From positions 62,001 through 126,000 of the forward strand of contig JAAWSO010000001.1 of NCBI GenBank assembly GCA_022801595.1: DNA of 64,000 nucleotides, written 5' to 3'. Source of the stretch: Clostridiales bacterium (GTDB lineage Bacteria; Bacillota; Clostridia; Oscillospirales; Acutalibacteraceae). The position numbers and the translations under genes were made by a program. How positions within the stretch are numbered: the first letter of the stretch is position 1; every line of letters begins with the position of its first letter. The notes below the pieces were generated by a model that was given only the letters and a program-made list of their open reading frames with translations, was not told where the DNA came from and made no database searches. Below, piece after piece: positions 52,023-60,481 of the stretch.

Positions 52023-52835
52023 TTATGCCAAAGGCAACAGCTTGGGCTTGCGGTTGATAAATACGGTGAAGGAATCAAATCCAGCCCGCTTGATCAAGTC
52101 CAGTCCTTCTTCCACGCCGGAACCGATGTCGGCCCAGCGATGGGCGTCGCTGCCAATGGTCACATACTTGCCGCCCAACTCGTGGAAACGCTTGATTACC
52201 ACAGCGCTGGGCAGGGGTTCCCCAATTTTCTGGCGGAGTCCGGAGGTGTTGACCTCCAGCGCCTTATCTTTTTGGATCAGAGCCCGCAGGACAGAATCAA
52301 TCCGTTCCTCATATACCTCATAGCCAATTTCAATGTTGTGATCGCCAACAATGTAACGCAGCGGATAGGTGAGGTGGGCCAGGGAATCAAAGGCGCCATG
52401 CCCGATTAATTCTAGGATCTCGTCAAAGTAGGTTTCCAGCAGGCTGTGAACATCGGTGACATTGTAATCAATCTCATAGAAATCCGGCTGATTTTTGACA
52501 TTATGTAAAGAGCCCAGAACAAAATCGAAGTCGCAAAGATCGAGAATTTCCTTGGCTGCCGTCAGGTTTTGTGTGGCCTGACCCAGTTCAATTCCCTTGA
52601 GTACCTGAAGGCGTTCCTGAAACAGGATGGCTGCCTTTTGGGTTTCCGCTACGGAACGGCAGATACTTTCCCGCGCATTGGTTTGCTGGTAAAGGCTGCA
52701 TTCGCAGTGGTCAGTAATGGTCAGAGCGTGAAGTCCCATGTGAACGGCGCTGTCGCACAGCATATTGATGGAGTCTGTTCCATCGAAGGAATGTTCACTG
52801 TGGCAATGGCTGTCGGAAATATAACGATATTTCAT
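52023..52835 (-). CDS. PHP-domain histidinol-phosphatase-like protein
   Basis: 270 residues. PHP metal motifs: SDSHCHSEHSFDG, LTITDHCEC, LKGIELGQ, FVLGSLHNV, GHGAFDSLAHLTYPLRY, LEVNTSG and VTIGSDAHRWADIG. This is the HisJ/HisK type of histidinol-phosphate phosphatase, but no other his gene is near, so another phosphoester substrate is possible. First gene of the minus-strand cluster, 60 bp before lrp. Confidence 0.85.
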   Translation of the reverse strand: MKYRYISDSHCHSEHSFDGTDSINMLCDSAVHMGLHALTITDHCECSLYQQTNARESICRSVAETQKAAILFQERLQVLKGIELGQATQNLTAAKEILDLCDFDFVLGSLHNVKNQPDFYEIDYNVTDVHSLLETYFDEILELIGHGAFDSLAHLTYPLRYIVGDHNIEIGYEVYEERIDSVLRALIQKDKALEVNTSGLRQKIGEPLPSAVVIKRFHELGGKYVTIGSDAHRWADIGSGVEEGLDLIKRAGFDSFTVFINRKPKLLPLA

Positions 52836-53012
52836 GGCGATTCCTTTCTAAGTTTCAAGATAAGTACTTATTATAGTACCACATTCTCAAGGATATTGAC
52901 AAGAAAATCCAGCGATTTCGTAACATAAGAAGGGAGCGATGGAATTTTTTTTAGAATATTTCAGCAATTTCACAAGAATCCTGGAGAATTGGGATAAATC
53001 CGCCAGCCGCCC

Positions 53013-53041
53013 TTGACATATTTTCGGTTGTGCCGCATAAT
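53013..53041 (+). promoter_or_regulatory. promoter of the ACT/DUF711 operon
   Basis: TTGACA (53013-53018), 17 bp, CATAAT (53036-53041). Confidence 0.75.
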
Positions 53042-53100
53042 TACTGTGAATAATTTATTTCAAATGGTTCAACAAAATTTTAACAATGGAGGTAACTGGG

Positions 53101-53370
53101 ATGCGTGCAGTGATTACGGTTTTGGGAAAGGATATGGTGGGGATTTTGGCCAAGGTTTCTACCAAATGCGCGGAGTATGACGTCAATGTGATCGAAGTGA
53201 CCCAATCCATTTTGCAAGACCTGTTCGCCATGATTATGATGGTGGACATCAGCAAGTCTTCGGTTCCGTTTGACGAACTGGTGGATTCCCTCAAGGCAAT
53301 GGGCGAGGAAATGGGCATGACTGTCCATGTGATGCATGAGGATATTTTTAACTCCATGCACCGCATTTAA
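53101..53370 (+). CDS. ACT domain protein (UPF0237)
   Basis: 89 residues: a single ACT domain (RAVITVLGKDMVGILAKVST, YDVNVIEVTQSILQDLFAM, SSVPFDELVDSLKAMGEEMG), presumably a small-ligand sensor. ATG 53101 follows GGAGGTAACTGGG. The pairing with DUF711, 51 bp downstream, is conserved in many Firmicutes and is itself evidence of a joint, still unknown role. Confidence 0.92.
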   Translation: MRAVITVLGKDMVGILAKVSTKCAEYDVNVIEVTQSILQDLFAMIMMVDISKSSVPFDELVDSLKAMGEEMGMTVHVMHEDIFNSMHRI

Positions 53371-53421
53371 TCCGCGGCAGGGCATGGGAAGATTTGTGAT
53401 GAAAAGGATTGAGGAAACAAG

Positions 53422-54780
53422 ATGTTAAATTCTCACGATATACTGGAAACCATTAATATGATCGACAACGAGCATTTAGACGTTCGGACCATTACCATGG
53501 GAATTTCCCTGTTGGATTGCCTGGATCCCGATATGGATAAAGCTTGTGACAAGGTATATGATAAGATTTGCCGCTATGCCGGCGATTTGGTCAAGACTGG
53601 CGAACAGATCAGCAAGGACTACGGAATCCCGATTATCAACAAGCGGATTTCCGTCACTCCAATCGCCATGGTAGCGGCAGCCTGTCCTGGAAAAAATCCA
53701 GTGGCTTTCGCGAAGGCATTGGATCGTGCGGCTAACACCACGGGTGTGAATTTCATTGGCGGTTATTCGGCGTTGGTACATAAAGGCTTTGGGCCTGGCG
53801 ACTACGCTTTAATTGAAAGCATCCCAGAGGCTTTGGCAGAGACCAACCTAGTTTGTTCCTCGGTCAATATTGGCAGCACTAAGGCGGGCATCAATATGGA
53901 CGCTGTGGAGAAAATGGGCAAGGTAATCCACCAGGCTGCGGAGCTGACCAAAGACCGGGAATGCATTGGCGCAGCGAAACTGGTGGTATTCTGCAACGCG
54001 CCGGAGGACAACCCTTTTATGGCCGGCGCCTTCCATGGTCCTGGCGAACCGGACTGTGTGATTAACGTAGGCGTTTCCGGCCCTGGCGTTGTGCGTGCCG
54101 CTTTGGCGAAGGCCGAGAATCACGACATCACCCAGATTGCGGATCTAATCAAAAAGACGGCGTTTAAGATTACCCGGATGGGCCAATTGGTGGCGCAGGA
54201 GGCTTCCCGCCGTTTGTCCGTTCCTTTTGGCATCATCGACTTGTCTTTGGCTCCGACTCCGGCGGTGGGCGACTCGGTGGCCTATATTCTAGAGGAAATG
54301 GGTTTGGAAAGCTGCGGCGCTCATGGCACAACCGCGGCTTTGGCTCTGCTTAACGACGCGGTAAAAAAGGGCGGCGTCATGGCGTCTTCCCACGTTGGCG
54401 GCTTATCCGGGGCATTTATTCCTGTTTCGGAAGATGCCGGAATGATTAAAGCGGCGCGCAACGGCTGCTTGACCTTAAATAAATTGGAGGCAATGACGGC
54501 TGTTTGCTCCGTCGGTTTGGATATGATCGTGATTCCAGGGGACACCACCCCAGAGATTATTTCCGCTATCATTGCGGACGAAGCCGCTATTGGCATGGTC
54601 AACAGCAAAACCACCGCGGTTCGTGTGATTCCAGCCATTGGAAAGAAGCCAGGGGAGGAAATTGACTTTGGCGGACTGCTGGGTTATGGTCCGATTATGG
54701 AGGTCAATCGTTCTTCTCCGCTGAAATTTATCCAGCGCGGCGGACGAATTCCGGCTCCTCTGCAAAGCCTGAAGAACTAA
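53422..54780 (+). CDS. DUF711/UPF0210 family protein (PFL-like fold)
   Basis: 452 residues, full length. [92 protein letters not shown] and ETGI-like late motifs are present. The family is related to pyruvate formate-lyase in fold, but neither a glycyl-radical motif nor an activase gene is here. Function unknown. Cotranscribed with the ACT protein. Confidence 0.92.
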   Translation: MLNSHDILETINMIDNEHLDVRTITMGISLLDCLDPDMDKACDKVYDKICRYAGDLVKTGEQISKDYGIPIINKRISVTPIAMVAAACPGKNPVAFAKALDRAANTTGVNFIGGYSALVHKGFGPGDYALIESIPEALAETNLVCSSVNIGSTKAGINMDAVEKMGKVIHQAAELTKDRECIGAAKLVVFCNAPEDNPFMAGAFHGPGEPDCVINVGVSGPGVVRAALAKAENHDITQIADLIKKTAFKITRMGQLVAQEASRRLSVPFGIIDLSLAPTPAVGDSVAYILEEMGLESCGAHGTTAALALLNDAVKKGGVMASSHVGGLSGAFIPVSEDAGMIKAARNGCLTLNKLEAMTAVCSVGLDMIVIPGDTTPEIISAIIADEAAIGMVNSKTTAVRVIPAIGKKPGEEIDFGGLLGYGPIMEVNRSSPLKFIQRGGRIPAPLQSLKN

Positions 54781-55422
54781 AGGTGTGTGTGGAGAACCTT
54801 TGTGTATTTTGCTCATTTTAAATTTTGTATATGTTGCATAGAAAATGCAAGCTTAATTCGCTTGGTTTGCTATAAATCCTGTTTGTCAAGCCCTGAATAT
54901 TTAATTTTTATGAATATATTGAGAAATAACATGGAAAACACCCTTGATTTTATGATAGTTATTTGTTATATTTAATGTGTATTGTCAGAGTACAGGTTCC
55001 GGGCTCATGTTTTTGGTTGTGATAAACAAGAAACGCCCTGTGGGTTTTCTTGAGATTGTGACTAAATTAACAAAACGAAATCTGTATTTTTCAATAAATC
55101 AGTGCTGTCCGGGTAAGGATTACATAGGTCAGCCGGGGCACTGGCTTGGTGTACATACAAATTATATTATGAGTTTTTGGGGAGGTGCTGTCCGAGCACA
55201 GGAGAAAGAAAACCCTCCGCAAAGGAAATCGCCCGAAACGATAAAGGTCTGGAAATGGCGTCCAGTTCTTTTTCTTGTCCGTCCGGTTTTTGACCAAACA
55301 ATGGATTCCCTTCGTTTGGCGAAAGGAACTTTTGTAGGCGCAGCAGGGAAGAATTGTATAAAATGACTGGGGTTTTATTGTTTTGTCCTATCTGCTTGCG
55401 GTTTTTTCTATCTTTTCGTGCA
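54781..55422 (+). other. 640-bp non-coding stretch before the V-ATPase operon
   Basis: No convincing gene; the frame at 54977-55366 lacks a ribosome binding site. Stem-capable segments are CAAGAAA.CCC/GGG.TTCTTG (about 55028-55053) and CAGTGC/GCACTG (about 55101-55143). It may hold a regulatory leader or remnants; no known riboswitch was recognised. Confidence 0.4.
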
Positions 55423-55451
55423 TTGTAAATCAGAATTTGTCCAGCTATAAT
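55423..55451 (+). promoter_or_regulatory. promoter of the V/A-type ATPase operon
   Basis: TTGTAA (55423-55428), 17 bp, TATAAT (55446-55451), then AAAGGAGGT 50 bp further on. Confidence 0.7.
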
Positions 55452-55519
55452 ATATTTGTACCAAAAAACCACGCAAAAAGCTCAATGAAATTGTTGCATT
55501 TAAAGGAGGTGCGGTCAAG

Positions 55520-55831
55520 GTGCAGGACATTATCAAACAAATTGTTGATATGGACCGTAAAGCCAGAGAAGCCACCGAGGCAGTCCATCTCGAGCGAGTA
55601 AACTCCGAGAGAGAAGTTGCCGAGAAGCGCGTAGCCATGCGCGCTGAGTATCTGGAGCAAGCCAGAAAAACCATTCCTCAGAATGTTTCTGAGGAGCGTA
55701 AAGCCGCTCAAGAAAAGTGGGAGATTGTCGAGAAGAAGAACATTGCTCTGTCACAACAGCTGGATGAGCTTTACAGCAGAAAAGGTGACGAATGGGTAAA
55801 AACCCTCGTTGCAAAAGTGATAGGGGAGTGA
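55520..55831 (+). CDS. V/A-type ATPase peripheral-stalk subunit G/H
   Basis: 103 residues, almost wholly a charged helix (VDMDRKAREATEAVHLERVNSEREVAEKRV in pieces), as expected for the stalk subunit that pairs with subunit E in a coiled coil. GTG 55520 follows AAAGGAGGT by 10 bp. First gene of the operon; subunit C starts 4 bp downstream. The assignment rests on composition and position more than on a diagnostic motif. Confidence 0.8.
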   Translation: MQDIIKQIVDMDRKAREATEAVHLERVNSEREVAEKRVAMRAEYLEQARKTIPQNVSEERKAAQEKWEIVEKKNIALSQQLDELYSRKGDEWVKTLVAKVIGE

Positions 55832-55835
55832 TTGC

Positions 55836-56885
55836 ATGCTTTCCAACCTTTCTTCCAATGCCGTTTTAGCAAAGGCGAGAGGGATGCATGGCAAATGCCT
55901 CAACAAGCAGAATTTCAACGAATTGTTGATGTGCAAAAGTGTGAGTGAAATTGCCTACTACCTCAAAAACCGCACACACTACAACGGTATTCTTTCCACA
56001 GTGAACGAGATTGACGTGTCCCGTTCTGAGTTGGAGATTGTACTGAAGCAAAAGCTCTTTGAGGATTGCGCTGCACTGGGGAAATACGGCTCGTCCGTTG
56101 GCGAACGGTTTGCCGAGTATTTGATCCGCCGCAGCGAAATCGAACAGATCATGCACAGCTTGATTCTAATCAACTCTGGCAAAAGCGAGGGATATACCGT
56201 GTATATTCCAGAGTATTTGCAGAAGAAAACTGGAATCGACATGGAGGCCCTGGGCCGCATGAAAAACTATGATGATCTGCTCAAGGCTTTGGACGGAACC
56301 CCGTATCGCAAGATTTTGGAGCCGTTCAAGCCGGAACCCGGTCAGCTGTTGGATTACACGAAGGTGGAGAACGCTCTGTATACCTACTTGTATGGCACGG
56401 TGTTTACCATGATCGACAAGCATTACAAGGGCGGCGCTGCCAAAGAGCTTCGTGAACTCTTCAACTCTTACCTGGATCTGGACAACTATGTACGCATTGT
56501 TAGAATGAAAACATTCTACAAAGCGCCTCCGGAAGCAATCCGCGGTGCGCTCCTGCCATTCTCAACGATTCGCAAGAATTTCATTGAGGAGATGATCAAC
56601 GCCAAAGACGAGGAAGAAGTTCGTGCGATCATGGCCAAGACCAGCCCTGGCAAGCGTTACCTGAAAAATCAGGAGGCATTTGAAGATGATATCCCGCTGC
56701 GCGTCCAATACAGTACCTGCAGACATGCGATTCACTTCTCGACTCACTCGCCTGTTGTGATGTTGTCCTATATCTTTATTAAGCAAGCTGAGATCTACGA
56801 TATTATCAATATTATTGAAGGTATCCGGTATCAGCTTCCCCCCAGCAAAATCTCAAAATTACTTACCATCGTCAATTTTCAATGA
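55836..56885 (+). CDS. ntpC: V/A-type ATPase subunit C
   Basis: 349 residues, helical. It forms the central-stalk cap that docks the rotor onto the membrane ring. SSNAVLAKARGMHGKCLNKQNFNELLMCKSVSEIAYYLKN read in parts is the typical start (one of three repeats), and DLDNYVRIVRMKTFY is a second. Starts 4 bp after the G/H stop; AGGGGAG is the ribosome binding site. Confidence 0.92.
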   Translation: MLSNLSSNAVLAKARGMHGKCLNKQNFNELLMCKSVSEIAYYLKNRTHYNGILSTVNEIDVSRSELEIVLKQKLFEDCAALGKYGSSVGERFAEYLIRRSEIEQIMHSLILINSGKSEGYTVYIPEYLQKKTGIDMEALGRMKNYDDLLKALDGTPYRKILEPFKPEPGQLLDYTKVENALYTYLYGTVFTMIDKHYKGGAAKELRELFNSYLDLDNYVRIVRMKTFYKAPPEAIRGALLPFSTIRKNFIEEMINAKDEEEVRAIMAKTSPGKRYLKNQEAFEDDIPLRVQYSTCRHAIHFSTHSPVVMLSYIFIKQAEIYDIINIIEGIRYQLPPSKISKLLTIVNFQ

Positions 56886-56901
56886 AAGGAAGTGTCGATT
56901 A

Positions 56902-58884
56902 TTGGCTGTTGTAAAGCTGAAAGAAGTAAGTATTATTGGCAAGTTGTCTGACATTGATGACATTGCAACCGTCTGCGGAAAAACCAATGCGTTCCACGCG
57001 GACAATGCGCTGAATCAATATACGGACGCTCCGGACATCACTTCATACACTGAAGAGAATCCTTATTCCGAACCACTGCAGCAACTTACCGACGCTATTG
57101 GCAAAGCGGGAAAAACTCTTACTCTACTGAGCGAAAAAGAATCGAAAACCTTGAGCATGGGCAAGGATGAGATGATTGCCTACGCAAAAGAAATTGCCAC
57201 TAAAATCACGGATTTGGAAAACAAAAAGCTGGTAGCCCAGGATCAAATTACAAAGCTCACCAGCGCCATGGAAGACATGGGACACTTTGTTGGCCTGCAC
57301 CTGGATCTGGACGAAATCAATGCTTGTGAGTACGTAAACGTACGCTTTGGTTCTCTGACCAAAGAGAACTACGAAAAGCTAGGCGCTTACAAAGACAATC
57401 CAAATGTGATCTTCACCCCCTGTGCGGCGGATGACGAGAACCAGTGGGGATTGTACTTTGCGCCAATCGAGGGAACCAGTGAGGCCGATCGGATCTTTAC
57501 CGGTCTGAAGTTCCAAAGAGTGCATCCAGAGCACATGTCTGGTTCCCCGGAAAAAACCGTAGAAGACCTGCGCAGACAGCGGGATGAACAAATGGTGATT
57601 GTGCAGGAAGCGGAAGCGGATATCGCTTCTCTTTGGAGCAGAGAGCAAAATCAGATTCAGAAGGTTTACACTTTGCTGACTGAGAAAAATGTTTACTTCT
57701 CTGCAATCTGCCGCAACGCGGCTCGTTACGATGATAACTTCGTAATTATTGGCTGGATTCCAAAAGAGTATGAGAATCAGCTGAAATCCGAACTTTCCAA
57801 GTATGATCTGCTTGAGTTGAGCTTCCGAAATGGGGATGAAGTGAAGAAACACAATCCTCCAACCGCAATTAAAAACAGAGGTCCCTTTAAGTTCTTCGAA
57901 TTCTTCGTGGATCTGTATGGTATGCCGACCTACGGCGAATTCGACCCAACTAAGTTTGTTGCTATTACATACACCCTGTTGTTTGGTATCATGTTTGGCG
58001 ACTTGGGTCAAGGCTTGTGCGTTGCCGCCATCGGCGCGTTCATGGGCTACAAACTGAAGATGGCAATTGGTAAAGTTCTGATCCCTTGCGGAATTAGTTC
58101 TGCGGTCTTTGGATTCTTCTTCGGTTCCGTATTCGGTTACGAAACCTGGCTGGATCCGGTTCACCAGGCAATGGGAATCGCCACCGCCGCCGGTGAAGGG
58201 CACAAATTGATCCACACCATGGGCAGCAGCGTATCCTCTTGGGTTGTTTATGCAACCATCGGCCTGGGTGTTTGCTTGATTGTTTGCGCAATGTTCATTG
58301 GCGTGATCTCCAATCTGAAGCAAAAGCACATTGGCGAAGCTCTCTTTGGCCAAAGCGGTCTTGCTGGTATGGTTCTGTTCGTTGGCGTAGCTGGCGTTTT
58401 GGCAACCATCCTGCTGGGCAACAACATGCCTTTCCAACTGCTCAATGTAGGCTGGTTGGTGGGCATGATTGCAGTGCCAACTGTGGTAGTATTCTTTAAA
58501 GAGATCCTTGGCGCATTGGTAGAAGGCCACAAGCCTCATCTTGAGGGCGGCGTAGGCGACTTCATCATGCAGAACTTCTTTGAATTGATCGAGTACTTCA
58601 TCAGCTACATGTCCAACGCAATGTCCTTCCTCCGTGTAGGCGCATTCGTTCTGGTACATGCTGGTATGATGATGGTTGTGTTCACCTTGGCTGACATGGC
58701 TGCCGGTATCTTCCCAATTTACCTGCTCATCGTTGTCCTGGGTAACGCATTGATCACTGGCCTGGAGTGCTTGCTGGTATGTATCCAAGTGCTCAGACTT
58801 CAATTCTACGAGTTGTTCAGCCGTTACTACGATGGCGGCGGCCGGAAATACGAACCCGTTATGGCTCGCGCAGAACAAGCTTAA
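56902..58884 (+). CDS. ntpI: V/A-type ATPase subunit I (a-type, ion half-channels)
   Basis: 660 residues. Soluble N-terminal half (VVKLKEVSIIGKLSDIDDIA, coiled regions) and a C-terminal membrane half with about seven to eight helices: YGMPTYGEFDPTKFVAITYTLLFGIMFGDLGQG, FFFGSVFGYE, YFISYMSNAMSFLRVGAFVLVHAGMMM, with the critical Arg in SFLRVGAF. TTG 56902 is 11 bp after AAAGGA; the open frame extends upstream only by overlapping subunit C. Subunit K follows 120 bp later. Confidence 0.93.
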   Translation: MAVVKLKEVSIIGKLSDIDDIATVCGKTNAFHADNALNQYTDAPDITSYTEENPYSEPLQQLTDAIGKAGKTLTLLSEKESKTLSMGKDEMIAYAKEIATKITDLENKKLVAQDQITKLTSAMEDMGHFVGLHLDLDEINACEYVNVRFGSLTKENYEKLGAYKDNPNVIFTPCAADDENQWGLYFAPIEGTSEADRIFTGLKFQRVHPEHMSGSPEKTVEDLRRQRDEQMVIVQEAEADIASLWSREQNQIQKVYTLLTEKNVYFSAICRNAARYDDNFVIIGWIPKEYENQLKSELSKYDLLELSFRNGDEVKKHNPPTAIKNRGPFKFFEFFVDLYGMPTYGEFDPTKFVAITYTLLFGIMFGDLGQGLCVAAIGAFMGYKLKMAIGKVLIPCGISSAVFGFFFGSVFGYETWLDPVHQAMGIATAAGEGHKLIHTMGSSVSSWVVYATIGLGVCLIVCAMFIGVISNLKQKHIGEALFGQSGLAGMVLFVGVAGVLATILLGNNMPFQLLNVGWLVGMIAVPTVVVFFKEILGALVEGHKPHLEGGVGDFIMQNFFELIEYFISYMSNAMSFLRVGAFVLVHAGMMMVVFTLADMAAGIFPIYLLIVVLGNALITGLECLLVCIQVLRLQFYELFSRYYDGGGRKYEPVMARAEQA

Positions 58885-59004
58885 ATTCAAAAATACTCTG
58901 CAAGAGAAAAGCGAATCTGGCGTTTGCCGATTCAAACTTGTAAAATGTTTTTAATTTTTTTAAATTTATCAAAAAACTATCGTTAAGTTTTGGAGGAAAT
59001 TATT

Positions 59005-59433
59005 ATGACATACGTATTAATTGCTTTGCCACTCGTTGCTCTTATCGCTTCCGTAATTTTCGCAATCCGATCTGTAAAAAGAGGCAAGAAAACCCGTAGC
59101 GCAGTTGCTACCCAACTTTTGGCATTCCTGGCAGTTGCTGTTGTAACTTTTGCAGTACCAATGGTAGCATCCGCTGCGGAAGATGAAGCTCCTGCAGAAG
59201 GAACTACAACCTCCAGCGAAGGCCGCTGGGCTGGCTTCCTGGCCGCTGGCGCTGTAACTGGTATTTCCGGTATCGGCGGTGGTATGGCTGTTGCTGCTGC
59301 AGCTCCTGCAGCGATCGGCGCTACTTCTGAAGATCCTAAGGCATTCGGTAAGGCTCTGATCTTCGTTGCTCTGGGTGAAGGTGTTGCTTTGTACGGTCTG
59401 TTGATCTCCATTCTGATCCTGAACAAAGTTTGA
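59005..59433 (+). CDS. ntpK: V/A-type ATPase proteolipid subunit K (c-ring)
   Basis: 142 residues. Residues about 72-142 form one c-type hairpin: GRWAGFLAAGAVTGISGIGGGMAV, DPKAFGKALIFVALGEGVALYGLLISILI, with the ion-carrying Glu in ALGEGVALYG. The first half is not a second c-hairpin: it has two hydrophobic helices, a basic loop (RSVKRGKKTRS) and an acidic linker (ASAAEDEAPAEGTTTSSEG). Na+ versus H+ use cannot be decided. ATG 59005 lies 6 bp after TTGGAGGAA. Confidence 0.9.
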   Translation: MTYVLIALPLVALIASVIFAIRSVKRGKKTRSAVATQLLAFLAVAVVTFAVPMVASAAEDEAPAEGTTTSSEGRWAGFLAAGAVTGISGIGGGMAVAAAAPAAIGATSEDPKAFGKALIFVALGEGVALYGLLISILILNKV

Positions 59434-59486
59434 TTTCAAACCAGCAGGACAAAAGTTGGATTTTTTAGGAAAGCAGGTGGCATCAA

Positions 59487-59798
59487 ATGCGCTTTCATTT
59501 GATAAGCGATAACGAGGACACCCTGGTTGGTTTGCGCTTAGCAGGCATTGATGGCGTAATGGTCCACAATGAAGAAGAAGCGCAGCAGGCCATTAACGAA
59601 GCGATGAGCAAGCCGGATCAAATCGCCGTGGTATTGATTGCGGAAAAGGTAGTGGATATGTGCTCAGAGTTTGTTTATGACCTGAAGCTGAACCGTAAGC
59701 GTCCGCTGATTGTCGAAATCCCAGATCGCAGCGGCAACGGCCGCACTAAAGCATCGATCACCCGTTATGTCCGTGAGGCAGTCGGGATTAAAATTTAG
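59487..59798 (+). CDS. ntpF: V/A-type ATPase subunit F
   Basis: 103 residues. Rotor shaft subunit. MRFHLISDNEDTLVGLRLAGIDG, IAVVLIAEKVVDMCSEFVYD and PLIVEIPDRSG are the conserved CheY-like pattern. The ribosome binding site is AAAGCAGGTGG. Naming of F and G differs between species (NtpG in Enterococcus). Confidence 0.92.
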   Translation: MRFHLISDNEDTLVGLRLAGIDGVMVHNEEEAQQAINEAMSKPDQIAVVLIAEKVVDMCSEFVYDLKLNRKRPLIVEIPDRSGNGRTKASITRYVREAVGIKI

Positions 59799-59849
59799 TT
59801 TCTATTTATTGCAGCTTAGGCCGCTTCGGCGGCAGGAACGGGGGTTAAT

Positions 59850-60446
59850 ATGGCTTCAAATGTTGATAAATTGAGTAAATTTAACTCTGCCATTAATCAC
59901 TATGCTGAAGCGCAACGGGCTAAAATTTTGGAAGATATTGAGGCTTACAAGGAGAAGGAGCTGAAGGAAACGGAAGCGACTGCCAAATTGGAGTCTGATC
60001 GTCTGATCATTAAAGAAGTAGCCGCGGAGCGTAGCAACATTGTGCGTGAGATGTCTCACAAAGAGCTCAATGCTCGCAGAGAGTTGCTCGAGAAACGCCA
60101 AAAGATTGCAGACGAAGTGTTTGAGCGTGCGAAGAAGGTCTTGGTGGAGTTTTCCAACAGACCGGAGTACGAACAAACCTTGGAGCGTTTTGCAGAAGGA
60201 TTTGGAAAGACCTTCACCAGGCCTGGTACTGTCATTTATATGAAGGCCGGCGACGAGAAGTATCAAACCCAAATCGAAAAAGCTTTTGGCCAGGCATGTA
60301 CTTTTAAAGTAGATGCAAAAATTGAAATTGGTGGAATCCGCGCAGAGAACGTAGCGATGCGTTTGGCAGCGGACAACACACTTGATTCCATTCTGGAAGA
60401 TCAACGTGGATGGTTTGAAGAAAATTCGGGAATGGCTGTGGTCTGA
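59850..60446 (+). CDS. ntpE: V/A-type ATPase peripheral-stalk subunit E
   Basis: 198 residues. A long charged N-terminal helix (AEAQRAKILEDIEAYKEKELKE, EVAAERSNIVREMSHKEL) pairs with subunit G/H, and a globular C-terminal domain ends in IEIGGIRAENVAMRLAADNTLDSIL and ILEDQRGWF. It anchors the A3B3 head. The ribosome binding site is ACGGGGG. Lies 51 bp after F and 35 bp before A. Confidence 0.9.
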   Translation: MASNVDKLSKFNSAINHYAEAQRAKILEDIEAYKEKELKETEATAKLESDRLIIKEVAAERSNIVREMSHKELNARRELLEKRQKIADEVFERAKKVLVEFSNRPEYEQTLERFAEGFGKTFTRPGTVIYMKAGDEKYQTQIEKAFGQACTFKVDAKIEIGGIRAENVAMRLAADNTLDSILEDQRGWFEENSGMAVV

Positions 60447-60481
60447 GCCGGAATACCCATTTGTTATCGGAGATGAGTTTG

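Noticed and set aside
54977-55366. 129-codon frame before the V-ATPase operon
   Set aside because: No start signal and no domain; treated as non-coding.
57379-58935. 518-codon open frame antisense to ntpI
   Set aside because: Same codon-bias effect over a highly conserved coding region.
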